From assembly GCA_012932295.1 (NCBI GenBank), contig JAAONU010000002.1:17459388-17523387 (forward strand): DNA of 64,000 bases. The letters run 5' to 3'. Position 1 is the stretch's first letter. Each line of letters starts with the position of its first letter. The notes beneath the pieces are model-generated. The model had not been told where the DNA came from. It made no database searches and worked only from the letters and a program-made list of their open reading frames with translations. The translations under genes and the position numbers were made by a program. Shown here piece by piece: positions 1 to 13,184 of this stretch. This DNA comes from Cyclina sinensis (Eukaryota > Mollusca > Bivalvia > Venerida > Veneridae).

Positions 1-74
1 AGAACAAACTTAATTATTAAGGCTGTCTTCTCTTTGTCTGTCTGTCTGTCTGTCTGACCCTTTGCCTGTTTGTA

Positions 75-106
<32 letters not shown>

Positions 107-897
107 ATTTGATGTTATAGCTTTGTAAAAAATATATCAATTCGAATGTCACTACATGTTCATTTGTTGCTTAAGTATTTTTAGTTGTACAAGTTTAAGA
201 CAGACTCATGGCTGACTGGTCTATTCTAAAAGCAACCTGATGTTTATAGTGAAATGTTAACAAAATGCATTAGTTTGCTTGTGTATGACCAGATTGTTGA
301 TATGCGTTTCGAGTAATTCTAAGTTCACTTCAGCTGGCTAAGCTCCAAAAGTATAAGGAGGCCTTAAAGGTCAAGTAAACCTCTGGCTGTTAGGTTAGAA
401 ACGTGAAAATAAAAGAGGAAAATATTTATTCAAACGTTAAATTCCTGGACCTATACCGGCTTGTTGAAGTCGCTTAGGTTTTTGAAAAAAGGTCTATATT
501 TGTGCTCCGTCACTAGATTTAAGATCAAGGTCTAGGGCTCTTTCTAAAGTTCCTAAAAAATAAACTGCAGACTGTTTCGGAGTGCGATGTTTTTGTTTAG
601 TCCAGGGCCTCATATGCTTGCTGTACCACATTGTTTATGAAAAGGGAAGTAAATACTTAAGATTATATTGGTTTGCATCAAACCGTAAGGATAAACAGGA
701 AATATAATGCATCGAATACATTCTTTTACGAATACGCGTTATAAACAATAACGTCTACAAATATTTTCACCAATTTCAAATGTTGTACACAAAGGACTGG
801 TGCACACTGTTCAAAGAAATGTATCAAAACAACCCATGCTATCGATAAAACTCAAATGAATTACGTTTATTACTTTAACTTGCCTGTTGTGTTGTAG
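1..897. other. Upstream intron or flank of the membrane-protein gene
   Basis: I see no supportable exon here. There is a degenerate GTCT/CTGT microsatellite at about 33-110. The stretch ends at a splice acceptor (TTGTAG at 892-897), so at least its right part is an intron whose 5' exon lies off the left edge or was not recognised. Confidence 0.5.
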
Positions 898-2230
898 GTG
901 ACGTAGGTATTCTCGCTGATGGCAGAAATTCGACAACAAATGAAACAAATGAATATCGTAAGTTTCGTTAAATTCTGCACTCTTTGAGAAAACTAAGATT
1001 ATGTAGTTGTGCTTTTTTACATAGTAATTCCTGCCTTAGTGCTATTCTAAATTACAACATGAAGAGTTAGACTGGAGATACAGCTTTTCATTTAAAATGT
1101 CGTCTGGTAATGAAGACAGAGCACAGGGTTTTATGTCGCGGTTAAAAATAAAAGGGCTTTCTGTCAAGCTCGCATTGACCCCTGGGGTGCGTAAAAACGG
1201 AATCCGTTTGAACAGCACTGTTTCTTTTTTAAACTAATCACACACTTCTGGACTAAGCTAAACTATACAAGCACCAGCCTGAGATGGTGTCGCTTAGTTT
1301 CATGCATGTTAGTGCTGCACAAAATAAACACGGTAGCAACAGTTTTTCATTCTTGAACAATCTTTTTCATTGGTCAATCATTTTAAGACAGTCATATACT
1401 CAAGGTACCAGGTAACTTTAGAAGGTGTTAAGAAGTTAATAAAATTCTGTAACTCTTTTTTTTTTCGTATTTAAAGAATTAACATGTAAAACTATTTTTT
1501 CTGGTTCTAGTTCCAGTTTACGTTGGCATAGCTATTGGAGGAGGAATTTTCGTTTGCCTTTTCATCATAATAGTTATATTGCTGTACAAGAGAGGGTAAG
1601 TAGAGCCCGACTTTGGGAACAAAATCATGCAAAAATAGCATTATCATTAATCATTTTAAAGTCTAGTTGTAAGTACTCAAATGTTTAAAGAAAAACATGT
1701 CATTAAATTATTAATAAATCAGGTGACGTTAATCTGAAATTAAGTTGTGGATAAATAAATTGAATTACCTAAACATTTTAAAACAAGAAACTGTCACCCT
1801 TACCCCACCCACTAAAACCAATGTCTGTTTCTATCTCTATTGCAGTACTTTTCGAAGATTTGTTGGCAGAGAGAGGGGAATGAGCACGAGACGGCTTTAC
1901 TTCCGGGGTTTCAGCACTGTATCACAAAGAGGTGTCATAGACAGCACCGCCGAGTTCGAAATTGTCAACACAATGAGTGTAAGCAGCGAAGACGGAGATT
2001 GTCGGAATCGGCCGGGGTCTAACTCGATAGTGGTTCCGAAGAAACCCGAACGAAAGAAAACTAGGACTTCGTCTTCAAACGCAAAATACGAAAATGTGAC
2101 TCTTGATGCAAATGCTGGCTTTGTAGTGAGGAAAAGCGTAAGCATGAGTTCCGGTATACCTTATATCGACACTACCTTAGAAAGCAGAATATCGGAAAAA
2201 GATGAAGACCTTGATGACGTGTTCCATTGA
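898..2230 (+). CDS. Single-pass transmembrane protein, 3' exons (5' partial)
   Basis: I do not recognise this gene. Three phase-compatible exons can be joined: 898-957, 1511-1595 and 1846-2230 (TGA). They encode a short extracellular stalk with two N-glycosylation sequons (NST, NET), then a Gly-rich hydrophobic segment of about 22 residues (VGIAIGGGIFVCLFIIIVIL) ended by basic YKRG, and a cytoplasmic tail of about 130 residues. The tail is Ser/Arg-rich, with a PKKPERKK basic patch, a YENV motif and an acidic C-terminus. Stalk, membrane segment and tail on separate exons is the usual layout of type I receptors and adhesion proteins, so the ligand-binding ectodomain is probably encoded to the left. 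An AATAAA follows 32 bp after the stop. Splice phases (2, 2) agree at both junctions. YENV resembles a pYxN SH2-binding site, but that is inference. Confidence 0.75.
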
Positions 2231-2261
2231 TATGTTGACCCATAAACACTTCCATGACATA

Positions 2262-2267
2262 AATAAA
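2262..2267 (+). terminator. Polyadenylation signal AATAAA
   Basis: A canonical hexamer 32 bp after the TGA of the membrane-protein gene. It fits a very short 3' UTR; other AATAAA words occur further on. Confidence 0.5.
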
Positions 2268-3126
2268 CGTGTCAAATAGTAGTTGTTACCATTTTCTTCC
2301 TCTGTCATCTTTCTTGTTTTATAATTATTTTATGTAAATCATGCAGTGTTATAAGTACATATTTCCTATGATTTATTACAGTAACTGTAGATTAAGTACA
2401 GAGTCAGCTATATTGTGAAAACTCCCGATTTATTTTGTCTGTGTGATAAGTATGTTTACAGGTGTACAGTTTGTAGGAAAGTAGAACAACTATATCATTC
2501 GGAACACCTCGGGTGACTTCAATAAGTCTTTATACGAAGTTGTCGGAAAAGGCCGAGTTGTTACGATTGCAACTATATAAGTACAATAAAACGTATCTTA
2601 TCATCAATACTGGAAATCATTCGACGGCTAGCGTAACTTAGTGACATTTCATTGTTCATACAAACGTTTTAACACTTCCATCACTTTCATTGGAATACAT
2701 ACATGTAAACAATTGTAAGGATTATTTGACTACACTTAATTTCTGAATCCCTTTGCACAGCGAGTTTTACTATGCACATAAAGTTAATATGTAATCAAGC
2801 GTGACAAGTTCAAGAGAAAAACAGTTAACGTTTCATTGTTTTGGATAAGACGTTCTCATGTAACATTACCATGTATGATGTAACTTTTCACCGGTTGTAA
2901 GGAAAGCTATCGTCATTTTCTTTCAATAAATGTCGCCATGGGTGCATAACTCACGCCATAATAGTAATTTTGGGTGACTAGTCTATTGTTATTTTACATT
3001 TATGAAATAAAATGTTTTCCTTAAAAGGTCACAGGGTCAGCTTTTTTAACAACAAACCTTAAAAAGTTAAATATATTTTACAAACGACTCATATCGTTTT
3101 ATATAATTTGCTTTATACACGTATCA

Positions 3127-3197
3127 CAAAGAAAGAAAGAAAGAAAAATAGACAGAAAAAAGAAAAGTAGACATAAAGATAGAAAGAAAGAAAGACT
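3127..3197. repeat. (AAAG)n microsatellite, imperfect
   Basis: GAAA/AAAG tetramers with a few interruptions. It explains the Ser/Leu/Phe-rich antisense open frame here. Confidence 0.85.
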
Positions 3198-3921
3198 CTC
3201 CATTCCTAGACAACTTCGATACTTGTGAATTTGTGTAGCATGTTTCTCTGCGAAGCTGTATTGCGCGCGTATAACTAATATGAAGTCCCGGTCAAGTGAC
3301 ATTATTTGTCCCAAAATAAATTTATACTTAACACTATAAGAACTTTTCACGATTGCTTCAATTAGTGGTCAACAGTGGGTAAAAAGATATTGAAATAAAT
3401 CGTTACTGCAATAAAATTTGTTAATAAACAATATTGATTACCAGCCTGATAGCTGCGTTCCAACGAAAGGCTGTACTTTTATTTTATTGCTTGAGTATTA
3501 TTATATCACATGTTTTTTATTACAATATTTTATACCAAAGATACCAATTGTGGTAGGTACAAAACGCCAGAAGTCTTTATTTGTGTCAACAACCGGTAAC
3601 TTGTCTTTTATAACTTGCACATAAGTTATCATTATCATAGACAGAGAAGAGATTTTCTTGATGTCTTGAAAACGTTACATTAACTCCTTGTGACTTACTA
3701 TAAACATTTTCTTTGTTGCAAAATACGTAAGATAAAATACACAAGTTAAGTTTTTTGTCAAGCAAACGTTTTCAATGTCAGTTCAGACTGGATGATTTCA
3801 GCTAAAATTGGTAAGAAGTCAGTAAAGATCTTCTTTAAGATTTTCCGTTTAACAAAGATATGACAGACACTAGCTGAGTGAACTGAATAAATTTAAGCTC
3901 TGAAGGTTTTGTACTTGTTTT

Positions 3922-4212
3922 AAGTTATGGAAGAACTTCCTTGGTTTGTCATGTCTTATTTTGTCTGTTCAGTACTGTTAATTATGGAAGAACTTCCTTG
4001 GTTTGTTCATTCTTATTTTGTCTGTTCAGTACTGTTAAGTTATGGAAGAACTTCCTTGGTTTGTTCATTCTTATTTTGTCTGTACAGTACTGTAAAGTTA
4101 TGGAAGAACTTCCTTGGTTTGTTCATTCTTATTTTGTCTGTTCAGTACTGTTAAGTTATGGAAGAACTTCCTTTGTTTGTTCATGTTCTATTTTGTCTGT
4201 TCAGTACTGTAC
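3922..4212. repeat. 58-bp minisatellite, 5 copies
   Basis: A unit of about 58 bp beginning GTTATGGAAGAACTTCC recurs at about 3922, 3980, 4038, 4096 and 4153. It has few mismatches. The repetitive open frames here are by-products of the array. Confidence 0.9.
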
Positions 4213-4547
4213 AAATTTAATTCAACGCTGGAGATTGTACCCTAATTCATTTTTACCAAACAATAAACGTCTTTGAAATTAACACAGCATATAACATTGG
4301 ACATATGCCGAAATAATTGTGATGCTACCAACATACGAGACTTGGCATTTGCAAAAGCGAAAAACTGCGTTAAAACATTCAACAGACATTCAACATATGA
4401 GTTTCGACTCCTAACAAACTTGTAAATTTGAATTTCGTGACGGTGCATAAAAACAAAACAGTTTGAGAACTGGAAAAAAAACAAGTGACTGTATTGCATT
4501 ATTAAATTGAATTCCATGTCATGTTCGTCCTACTCATAAAACAGTTT

Positions 4548-5126
4548 TGTTGACAGACAAACCATTGGTTTGGTGAAGGACTAAGTTAAGTTTCAGATAT
4601 ATGTAGCCTTGTGTTGACAAACAAGCCATTGGTTTGGTGAAGGACTAAGTTAAGTTTCAGATATATGTAGCCTTGTGTGGACAGACAAGCCATTGGTTTG
4701 GTCAAGGACTAAGTTAAGTTTTAGATATTTGTAGCCTTGTGTTGACAGACAAGCCATTGGTTTGGTCAAGGACTAAGTTAAGTTTCAGATATATGTAGCC
4801 TTGTGTTGACAGACAAGCCATTGGTTTGGTCAAGGACTAAGTTAAGTTTCAGATATATGTAGCCTTGTGTTGACAGACAAACCATTGATTTGGTCAAGGA
4901 CTAAGTTAAGTTTCAGGTATATGTAGCCTTGTGTTGACAGACAAGCCATTGATTTGGTCAAGGAAAAAGTTAAGTTTCAGGTATATGTAGCCTTGTGTTG
5001 ACAGACAAGCCATTGGTTTGGTCAAGGACTAAGTCAAGTTTCAGATATATGTAGCCTTGTGTTGACAGACAAACCATTGGTTTGGTCAAGGACTAAAATA
5101 AGTTTCAGATATATGTAGCCTTGTGT
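4548..5126. repeat. 66-bp minisatellite, about 9 copies
   Basis: A unit of 66 bp containing GACAGACAAGCCATTGGTTT and ATATATGTAGCCTTGTGT is repeated head to tail with very high identity. This suggests recent expansion. Confidence 0.92.
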
Positions 5127-6568
5127 AGGGCCTTATTTTTCTCGTCTAACATATGAGAAAATACGGAGAATTTGAAAAGAAATAAGTGATTGAAGAGCTT
5201 TTATAGCTTTTTTCTGAAAAAAAACTTTTTCTCCTTTCTAAATCTGTCTGGAATGTTGTGACAATATGTAATTTTAAATTTAATTGTTTTCCTTTCTTCG
5301 TCGTCAGTAACAAAACAGAAGTTCTGTTCTGTTCCGTTCGTCGTCAGTCTATTTGCCCGTCCATTCATCTGTCCGCCGTGGTCTCATATCACAACGAAAA
5401 CCTCCAACGAGATAACAGGGCGACCAGTTATGTCAAAAAATGATCGGCGTAGATACAGTACAAAATTAATGCCCCATAAGTGTATAGTTTTCGGACATTT
5501 GCAAATATTGAATGCAACCTCTAAATGGAACGTCCTATTTCTAGAACAGTCTAGGATATGAACAAAAATGTTGAGTTTAATGCTAAAAGTGTGAATGTCG
5601 TTTCAATGAAATAAATTGAAATATTGATCATGCATATTATATATTTATTCCATTAAAATTTTGCATGGTATTTAATTTACAGGTGTATTAATGTTATTAT
5701 AACTGCATTATTTTCAGACGCAACGAAACTAACAATTACGACTTCTGACTTTCTACTTCAGATGAAGATTCTGTATCATTACAAAATACAGATTTTAACA
5801 CGGCTATGTCGGAAAAAAATTCCCTGCCCTGTACTCTTGGTTTAAATTGAGAGGCAATCTGCACACTCAACAAACGACAATCAATATATTTTTTATCACT
5901 CAGCTAATTATCACTAAATAGCGATAGCGAATCACCGCAAACGTCACTTTTGTCAGTTTGACAAATTATTCGTATAAAACAGTCAAACAAGAGGTTACAA
6001 GCTGGGTAATTAGAAACCGTTTTATGTTAAGGGATACTGCACACGTGTTTGCCCTCATAAAGAATTTGTATTCGCGGATCACGTTTTTCTGTTAAAACTT
6101 ATTCGAAAATAAAATTAGTCATTCAAATTTGTAGCTTTCGACCACGTATTAATATGTTTCCTTCTTTTTAAAGTTATCATTATGTTTACAAAAAAAAGAA
6201 TAGATTCCAATCAGTCCCAACCACTGCTACCAGTATTCGGTTTGGACGGAGTATTTTATAAGGAGCGTTTAACACGCTTATAACCACAGTTATAACCATA
6301 GTTTTCTCAGTTTTCGGTGGCTCAGTTCGTTTTTAATCAGAAGGGAGCGGGGGTTTTCTTCAAAGAATTTTATGTCATAAGCATTTCTTGGTAAAGACGA
6401 AATTTTTTGAAAGACACAACTCTTTCAATATCTATTTGTCTTTAAACAAGGCCAAGCTCTGAATAGGCGGCCTTTCCTTTCGCCTTATCATATTGTCTCA
6501 CTCGTAAACAATCTGGGGCATTTACCTTGGCGATTTCGCAAACTCTATCTTATCTTCAGCTGACATGA

Positions 6569-6574
6569 TATAAA
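6569..6574 (+). promoter_or_regulatory. Probable TATA box of the IGFBP-like gene
   Basis: TATAAA lies 67 bp upstream of the ATG at 6641, leaving a 5' UTR of about 40 bp in the same exon. The spacing is typical of a TATA promoter for a highly expressed secreted protein. No experimental support is available. Confidence 0.55.
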
Positions 6575-6640
6575 CCCTTTCTGTCTGTAGGATATTGTTC
6601 CATTTGTTGTAAAGTAATCGAAGTTAAAAGAAGAACAGAA

Positions 6641-8423
6641 ATGTTGAAGATTTTATGTTTCGCTGTGGCTATAGCGGCGGCCAACGCCATTGTGTGTACG
6701 CCAGAAATTTGTCAAGCCGTCAGGTGTGCCGCCGTCACGGCCGACAATTGTAACGGGATGGTAAAGACGAACGGTGGATTCTGTGGATGTTGTGACGCTT
6801 GTATCTCAGAGTTAGGTAAGGTCAAAATATTGCTGACAATTAATTTCATTGTCTGAACGACACTCATAAACTTAAAAGGAACTGCTCAGGGAATTCATCA
6901 CAGCGCGACCATGTTTAAACTAAATTAGATGTCTAGCTACTCCCGGGACCTCCTTTACTGATTGTAACACAATAGGTACCATGCTTAAGAGAAATGGACA
7001 TAGGAAATAAAATCTTTGATCACTTAAACGTTCTACGGCTAGCCAATGTCCTACATTAAGTTTCGCATAACTGTTTATATTAAATGGTTAATCAATTGTC
7101 AAATTACGATAGTCGTGCTAGCTCACAAACTTCTGTCCTCATAATATTTTTCAAGATGTGGGAATGATTTGATAATCATTATTCTGTGGTATTAAGGAAC
7201 TTTGTATGTACAGCTTTGTCCTTTATTCAAACTTAAAAGCTTAAGATATTTCCCAGTGCTAGACTGAACAGCCTAAACGTGCAAAGGGTTATCATGTTTT
7301 TAGTTTTTCTGTGCTGCTTCTAATAAATGAAGTCAATGAAATAAAATAAAGTTTCATCGCAATAAAAAGTCGACAGCACAAAATATGTTATAAACATGGA
7401 GCAAACCCTTTTATACACGAAAGCTGACAGTTGCTTTATGAAAGAAAGAATTGATAAGACTAAAGCAGTTATGTTGGAGAGTTTTTTTGTTTTTGTTTTT
7501 TTTTTTGGGGGGGGGGGATATCATTAAATGTTTTATAACACAATAAATGGTGTATCCAGGAATATTGTCTATTATCTTTCTACGTTGCATATGTGTTGAT
7601 GTGTTGGTGACAATTTTGATTATTTTTACATTTTTAACTTTAATCTATTTAAAGGTAAAAAAAGATTTAATTTACCTACTCGTGGCAGAATTTTTTGCTT
7701 ATTAAAAAGACTGCAGACGTGAAATGTACATGTTAAAGACGAAATCCATTTTTTTCATTCTTTTACAAGATATGACTCTTTGATATTATAATGATTCGTA
7801 CACCATTGCCATTTTTAGAAATTTGATTTGAAGAAATTTGTTATGTCCGAAACAAATCGTTTCCATAGAATAACTCCAGACACTGTTCAGACAATTAACG
7901 CTTTGAAATTGTCCGAATAATGGACGTATACACATTTTAAGAAGAGAATTTTCCCTTAAATGGTATCTTTATAGACTGTAATAGGCATGCTGTATTGTTA
8001 AAGGGGATTAGTACTCGTTTACAAAAACAGAAATGGTTAGAGCACATGGAATATGACCTTTTAACTTCATGACCTTTCAGCTGAGGGAGAACACTGCATG
8101 AGCACGTTTTTGTTGGGTGTGCCTCCAAGCACGCAGTGCGCTGACGGCCTTTACTGTGACCCCAAAACCAGTACATGCAAAGCCACTGCCGCCAAACGTG
8201 ACCTGAGTGAGTAAAGCTGTTAGATCTTTAAGTTTGAAATCATCGTTTCCATATTTTATGGTTTATCTTTGCATGATGGAACCAGGTATCTGAGACAACT
8301 AACTAATATCACAGTGCACTAAACGTGACTACGGTTCAATTATTTTGAATGATAATTCACTCACTCACGCACGCACGCACACACACACACAAGCACCAAT
8401 CCACCTATTTATTCATTCATACA

Positions 8424-8455
<32 letters not shown>

Positions 8456-8897
8456 CATACATACATACAATTCATTCATTTCATACGTGCGTTCGTGTGT
8501 TCGTTTGATCGTTTGTTCGTTTGATCGTTGATTTACGATTTCTTGGCTATTCTAATTTTATTAAGAAATATTCGTTAGAAACAAGAAATATTTTTAATGA
8601 CACATGTAAAAATGTACATATACTTAATTTCAGCCCCATGTGCTACCAAGCTGGCTGCGTACAACGCCAGACTTGCCGCCCAGCCCATGTTACTGGGGCT
8701 GGAGAAACCCCACTGTGAAAATGATGGTACTTACTCAGGAATCCAGTATGCTGGATCTCAGTAAGTTCCCTTTCTTTAGGGATTAGGGTCGGGCTCAGGG
8801 AGTGCGTGTTTGGGGTAACCTGTCAGAACAGAATCGTATGTATAGTTTTTGTGCAATAAATTTTGATATTCAAAGAAAACATTTTTATAAATCTATG

Positions 8898-8932
<35 letters not shown>

Positions 8933-11816
8933 ATAATAATAATGATAATAATAATAAAGTGATGATGATGATGATTATGATGATGATGATGATAATTAAG
9001 ATCATCACCATCATAATCAAAAGAAAATATTTCGTGGTTGCGCGGAAAGACCTATTTGACTTTTTATTTGAAAGACATTTGGTCGCATACACTTGTTTCG
9101 GTTATTTTCTGTGTTCTACACCACGAACGAAGATTGTACATGAAAAGAAATCGCTTAAAATTATCTAAAATGCCACAAAATTTGTTTCTAAATGTGAATT
9201 TTTAACTGGTATGTGTAAACCAAAGACAATTCCATATCAGTTTTGTTCTAAATGAAATTCAGATAACTCAGACAGAAAATCGTTGTACATTTCTTACATG
9301 TACAAAGATAACGGAGGGGACAGACTGACTGGCTTAAAGTTTGTCTGTACTTTAGCGGGCGCAAACATTTTTGTATTTTAGCATAATTTTATCGGGTTAT
9401 TATATATATATATTTTTGAAATTAATTTTGTAAATTATTTTCTTCCCGTAAGCTTTACAATTAGTTTCTGTATTTCTAATTTAAAAAAAAAAGTTAAGTC
9501 ACTTTAGAACCATCAGCTTCGTGCAATTTGCAGCTATATTACAAACTGTGACCACACTAAAAGGGCATGGCCAGGTTGTAATGTACTATACTTTAAAGTA
9601 CACACTTTGGTTATGTTGTCGGACATTGACTGACATTTATGTATAACGTCTGCAGTCCACTCCTAGATATAATTAACTGCATCTGTCAATATTTCTGTCA
9701 CGTCACAAACGTGACGGAAAAGTACAAGTTTTCAGTTCAGGTAATTACAAGGTGCGAAATTCGTCAGTTTTTTTACATTTTTACAGGGCATTTTGTGTGG
9801 CGTCAGACGGTAAAGAAATTGACGGTTATATGGTAAACAGATGGGATACAACCGGTGATATGACCTGCCGTAAGAATCTCTTATTCCAAACATTTTAATC
9901 TTTAAAATGAACGAAATGGATTTTTGTCCAAAGCAGTCACAGTTAATAATTTTAGAAAATCGCTTAAGATTAAAACCCAAGTACTTGAGGAAAAAGTCAA
10001 ATGTCGTTTACGCCATAGTGCCATATTTTCAAATGTATATACCTTATACAAAAAAGATAAAAAGTATTTTAATGAAACTGTGGCTTGATTTTCAAACATT
10101 ATATAGTGTTGTTGTTGTCCGTGCGTACGTACGTGGTCTGTCCGATCAGTAACTAGTTAACGCTTAGGCATAGGTTTGTGAAAAGCATTAGATAGGTCAC
10201 TAGGTTAAAGGTCACAGTCACAGTGGCAACCTGTGTAAAATCTTTATCCGATCTATAACTGGTACACGCTTTGGACTAATAGAATTGTTTAATATGACCA
10301 GTCGATGATCGTTATAGACTTTGAGAACACTTGGTCAAATGTCACGGCCAACAGTGACCACCTTTGTAAAATCCTTTCCCAGTCAGTCACTGGAAAACAT
10401 TTGGGTCTTCATGAAACTTGTTGGGATTATTGGGCTTGACCTATTGATTTTGAAATCTTTTAGGTCATTAGATCTAAGGTCACGGTCACTGTGGATACTG
10501 TGTTAAATCCTTGTTCGATCAATAACTGGCAAACACTTCGACCTAGGCTAATAAAACTTCAAATAGTTACTTGGCATGACCAGTAAATGATCACTATGGA
10601 ATTTGAGATTACTGGGTTGAAAGGTCAAAGTCAGCGTGACAGCTTTTGTATAATCCTCGTCCGATTAAAAACGGGGAACACTCTGGGCTAGATAGTATAC
10701 GTACTTGAGGTTACTAGTTCAAAGGCTAAGGTCAGACTAACGACCACTGCAAAATCTTTGATTTTTTTAGTCATCTAGCTAACAGCACTTTTACTTAACT
10801 GTGAAATGTGAACATCTACACACAGTTAGATTTTCTCCTAATCACACTATGCATATACTGCTAAATATATTTTCCGTGACAGACGCAAGAAGTAGGGTGG
10901 GGGAGGGGGGTGGGGGAAGTATCAGTGTCCTATGGGATCATTTCTGGTTACATTGTGTAATAGTTTCATAATTATGAATGATTAAATACTTTACTTATTT
11001 TATTAGCTGAAAGGGGCTTTCATAGTCCCTTTCTATTATGAAAACAATATACCTGGGTTTTTAACATCACTAATGATAGATATCTTCAGTGGCTCCAAAT
11101 GAGAATGATACATAGAATCTAAGGAACGAATGTCCCGATGTATAAAATGAATAAAGTAACAACACAATAATGTACTTTTTTGAACAATCGAAAATGAAAC
11201 TCCTCTTCATTTGTTCTGGGATTGTAACATAAGTCAAGCTTTGATAACAAACGTAAAAAGAATTATTGATAATGTATCTACTGGTTGTAATATAGACAGG
11301 AAATATTTTATACTTGGATATACCAAAAAGGGTTTCGAACACTATGATATGTTATGTCTAGAAATGAAAAGATGTTTGTTTTTATGCAGAAGAAAGCATA
11401 TCATACCATCTTTGATAGGTCTTTGAAAAAAGTCTTCTCGTCAATTTTTAGTAAGACAATTAAAGTTGAAAAATACAAAAAAATATGAATTACTTGTAGA
11501 TCTTTTACATACTTATAAAAATGTCCTAATATTGGTGTTTTTTTTACACTCACAGATATATGATACTTTACTGGCTGCATTATGCAGTCTTTTTAATTTA
11601 GTTCATAGATGGATTTGCTGTTTATACTGTAAAATAGAGGTAACCTATTAGGCAAGTATCCATATAATATATATTTTTATGTAGCAATGATATTTTATGC
11701 TATAGACAAATTGATAATATCAGATAAAAATGTTATATTGTATTCTTGTAAGGTTAGTTCAGGATGGTTCTCCGACCTCTACTTAACCTATTACGGGGAA
11801 AATAAACGGGGGGGGG

Positions 11817-11883
<67 letters not shown>

Positions 11884-12166
11884 TATATATTTATATATGA
11901 CGAAAACAAGCACACTTTTAGTTAGAGATTATGTTATTTATAATAATTGATCATGAGATTGGTCTTTGCTGATTTCAGAATGTGCCAGGGATCAGTACGC
12001 ATACCAACAGACAGGCATGATCGGCAAAATGTTCTTCTGTAACCCCGACGGCAGCTACGCCTCCGTCGGATGCACAGGCTCAGTGTGTTACTGCCAGGAC
12101 AAAACCGGCAAACAAGTCGGAACTTCAACTGTCGGCATCTGGGAAAAAGATTCTATGAACTGCTAA
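6641..12166 (+). CDS. Secreted IGFBP-like protein: IGFBP-N-like domain plus two thyroglobulin type-1 domains
   Basis: A complete five-exon model: 6641-6815, 8081-8206, 8634-8760, 9787-9869, 11979-12166 (TAA), 232 aa, every junction in phase. Residues 1-16 are a signal peptide. Residues 19 to about 90 hold 12 cysteines, including the GFCGCCDAC core and a CADGLYCDPKTSTC end, matching the IGFBP N-terminal fold. Next is a thyroglobulin type-1-like unit (HCENDGTYSGIQ, then SDGKEIDGYMVNRW, closing MTC) that keeps 4 of the usual 6 cysteines. It is followed by a canonical six-cysteine unit (FFCNPDGSYASVGC, CYCQDKTGKQVGTS, closing MNC). Vertebrate IGFBPs have the same order, IGFBP-N then Tg1, with one Tg1. 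Tg1 domains often inhibit cysteine proteases and IGFBP-N domains bind insulin-like peptides; which applies here is unknown. A TATA box precedes it. Confidence 0.9.
8349..8480. repeat. CA and CATA microsatellites in intron 2
   Basis: ACGC/CA dinucleotides, then ATAC tetramers (about 8420-8470). They lie in intron 2 of the IGFBP-like gene and account for the odd open frames there. Confidence 0.85.
8898..9010. repeat. (AGT)n / (AAT)n / (GAT)n microsatellite cluster in intron 3
   Basis: Three adjoining trinucleotide runs between exons 3 and 4 of the IGFBP-like gene. They produce poly-Ser and poly-Ile pseudo-frames. Confidence 0.88.
10150..10760. repeat. Degenerate ~150-bp tandem repeat in intron 4
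   Basis: Four or so diverged copies of a unit containing AGGTCACAGTCAC and TCTTTATCCGATCTATAACTGG-like words. GGTCA-rich blocks like these recur elsewhere in the window. Confidence 0.6.
11811..11880. repeat. G-run plus (TA)n microsatellite
   Basis: A run of G followed by about 60 bp of pure TA, in intron 4 of the IGFBP-like gene. The poly(IY) frame is an artefact. Confidence 0.95.
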
Positions 12167-13184
12167 TCAGTTTGTTTGATCATGAGAACATGAAATGATG
12201 AAATAACTTGTTGATATGATTTGAAGCCTTAAGTAGTCGATAAAGGTTTTATATTTTTGCCTCACAATACGTAGGATTAGCTTAAAGCTTTAGATAGTTC
12301 ATCTCATATGAATAGCTAAGATAAAATATTGAAGATAACTGAGACAAATTGCATTTCAAGAATTATTCCCTAAAATGTAGAGCATTCAACTTGATATTGA
12401 ACATAGCATTTCAAGAATTATACCCCAAAATGTAGAGCATTCAACTTGATATTGAACGACGGATCACCTGGTGTCAAAATTTTGAGTGGATAAATTAAAC
12501 TGTATCATTACCATAATCAGATTTAAATGTGTAAAGGGAAACAACTCGTAAACAATTCTGTTCTTATCGCTAGCCCTCGTAAGTCGTGGGAGTTACCTTT
12601 CCTATGTGTATAATGTACTGATGAAACATCTATTTCATATTAACAATTATAAGTCACTTTTAGAGAATTAGCCAGTAAAATACGTATGCATTATAACATC
12701 GGTAGGATTTTATTGCACGTCCCTTTCAGTGTAATATTTGTTGTTGTGTATGACAACGGTTCGTCTTTCTAAATCCTCGTCATGGTAGATAATGTATATG
12801 TATATTTCTTGACCCAGCAATCTTCGCCCAAGTTTGATGAGGAATTTTTGCTAACCAAAATGCATGTATTTGTAAAGAAATGTTTGGTTTATTCTTACCC
12901 ACATCAAAGACTAATTCGCTCGAAATCGCCAAGTATATATATATAATATATAATAATTCGTTATTTTTATATACAATTTCGTTTAAAACGTAAATGAAAT
13001 TCGAAATAAATAACTTGAGTTAAAAATTAATAGTGTCCGATGTCACTTTAGAGGCTCCGTAAACTTGAGAAATTCCTGTTACTTTCGTTTCCCTATTAAA
13101 ACAGTCGCTGTCTTTCTTAAATTCTATTCCAACTAGTGTACTTAAAATGGTCAAATATTTGGAATATTATCAAGCTGAGCATAA

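Larger units (their letters stand above)
2268..6568. other. Intergenic region with two minisatellites
   Basis: No credible coding exon was found; the short open frames are not bounded by splice sites and look like no known protein. It holds an AAAG-rich microsatellite (3127-3197) and two clean tandem arrays annotated separately. Confidence 0.6.

Noticed and set aside
3922..5126. Regular repeats considered as a CRISPR array
   Set aside because: Head-to-tail units without unique spacers in a eukaryotic genome: ordinary minisatellites.
8823..9168. Poly-Ile and poly-Ser frames
   Set aside because: Trinucleotide microsatellite artefacts.
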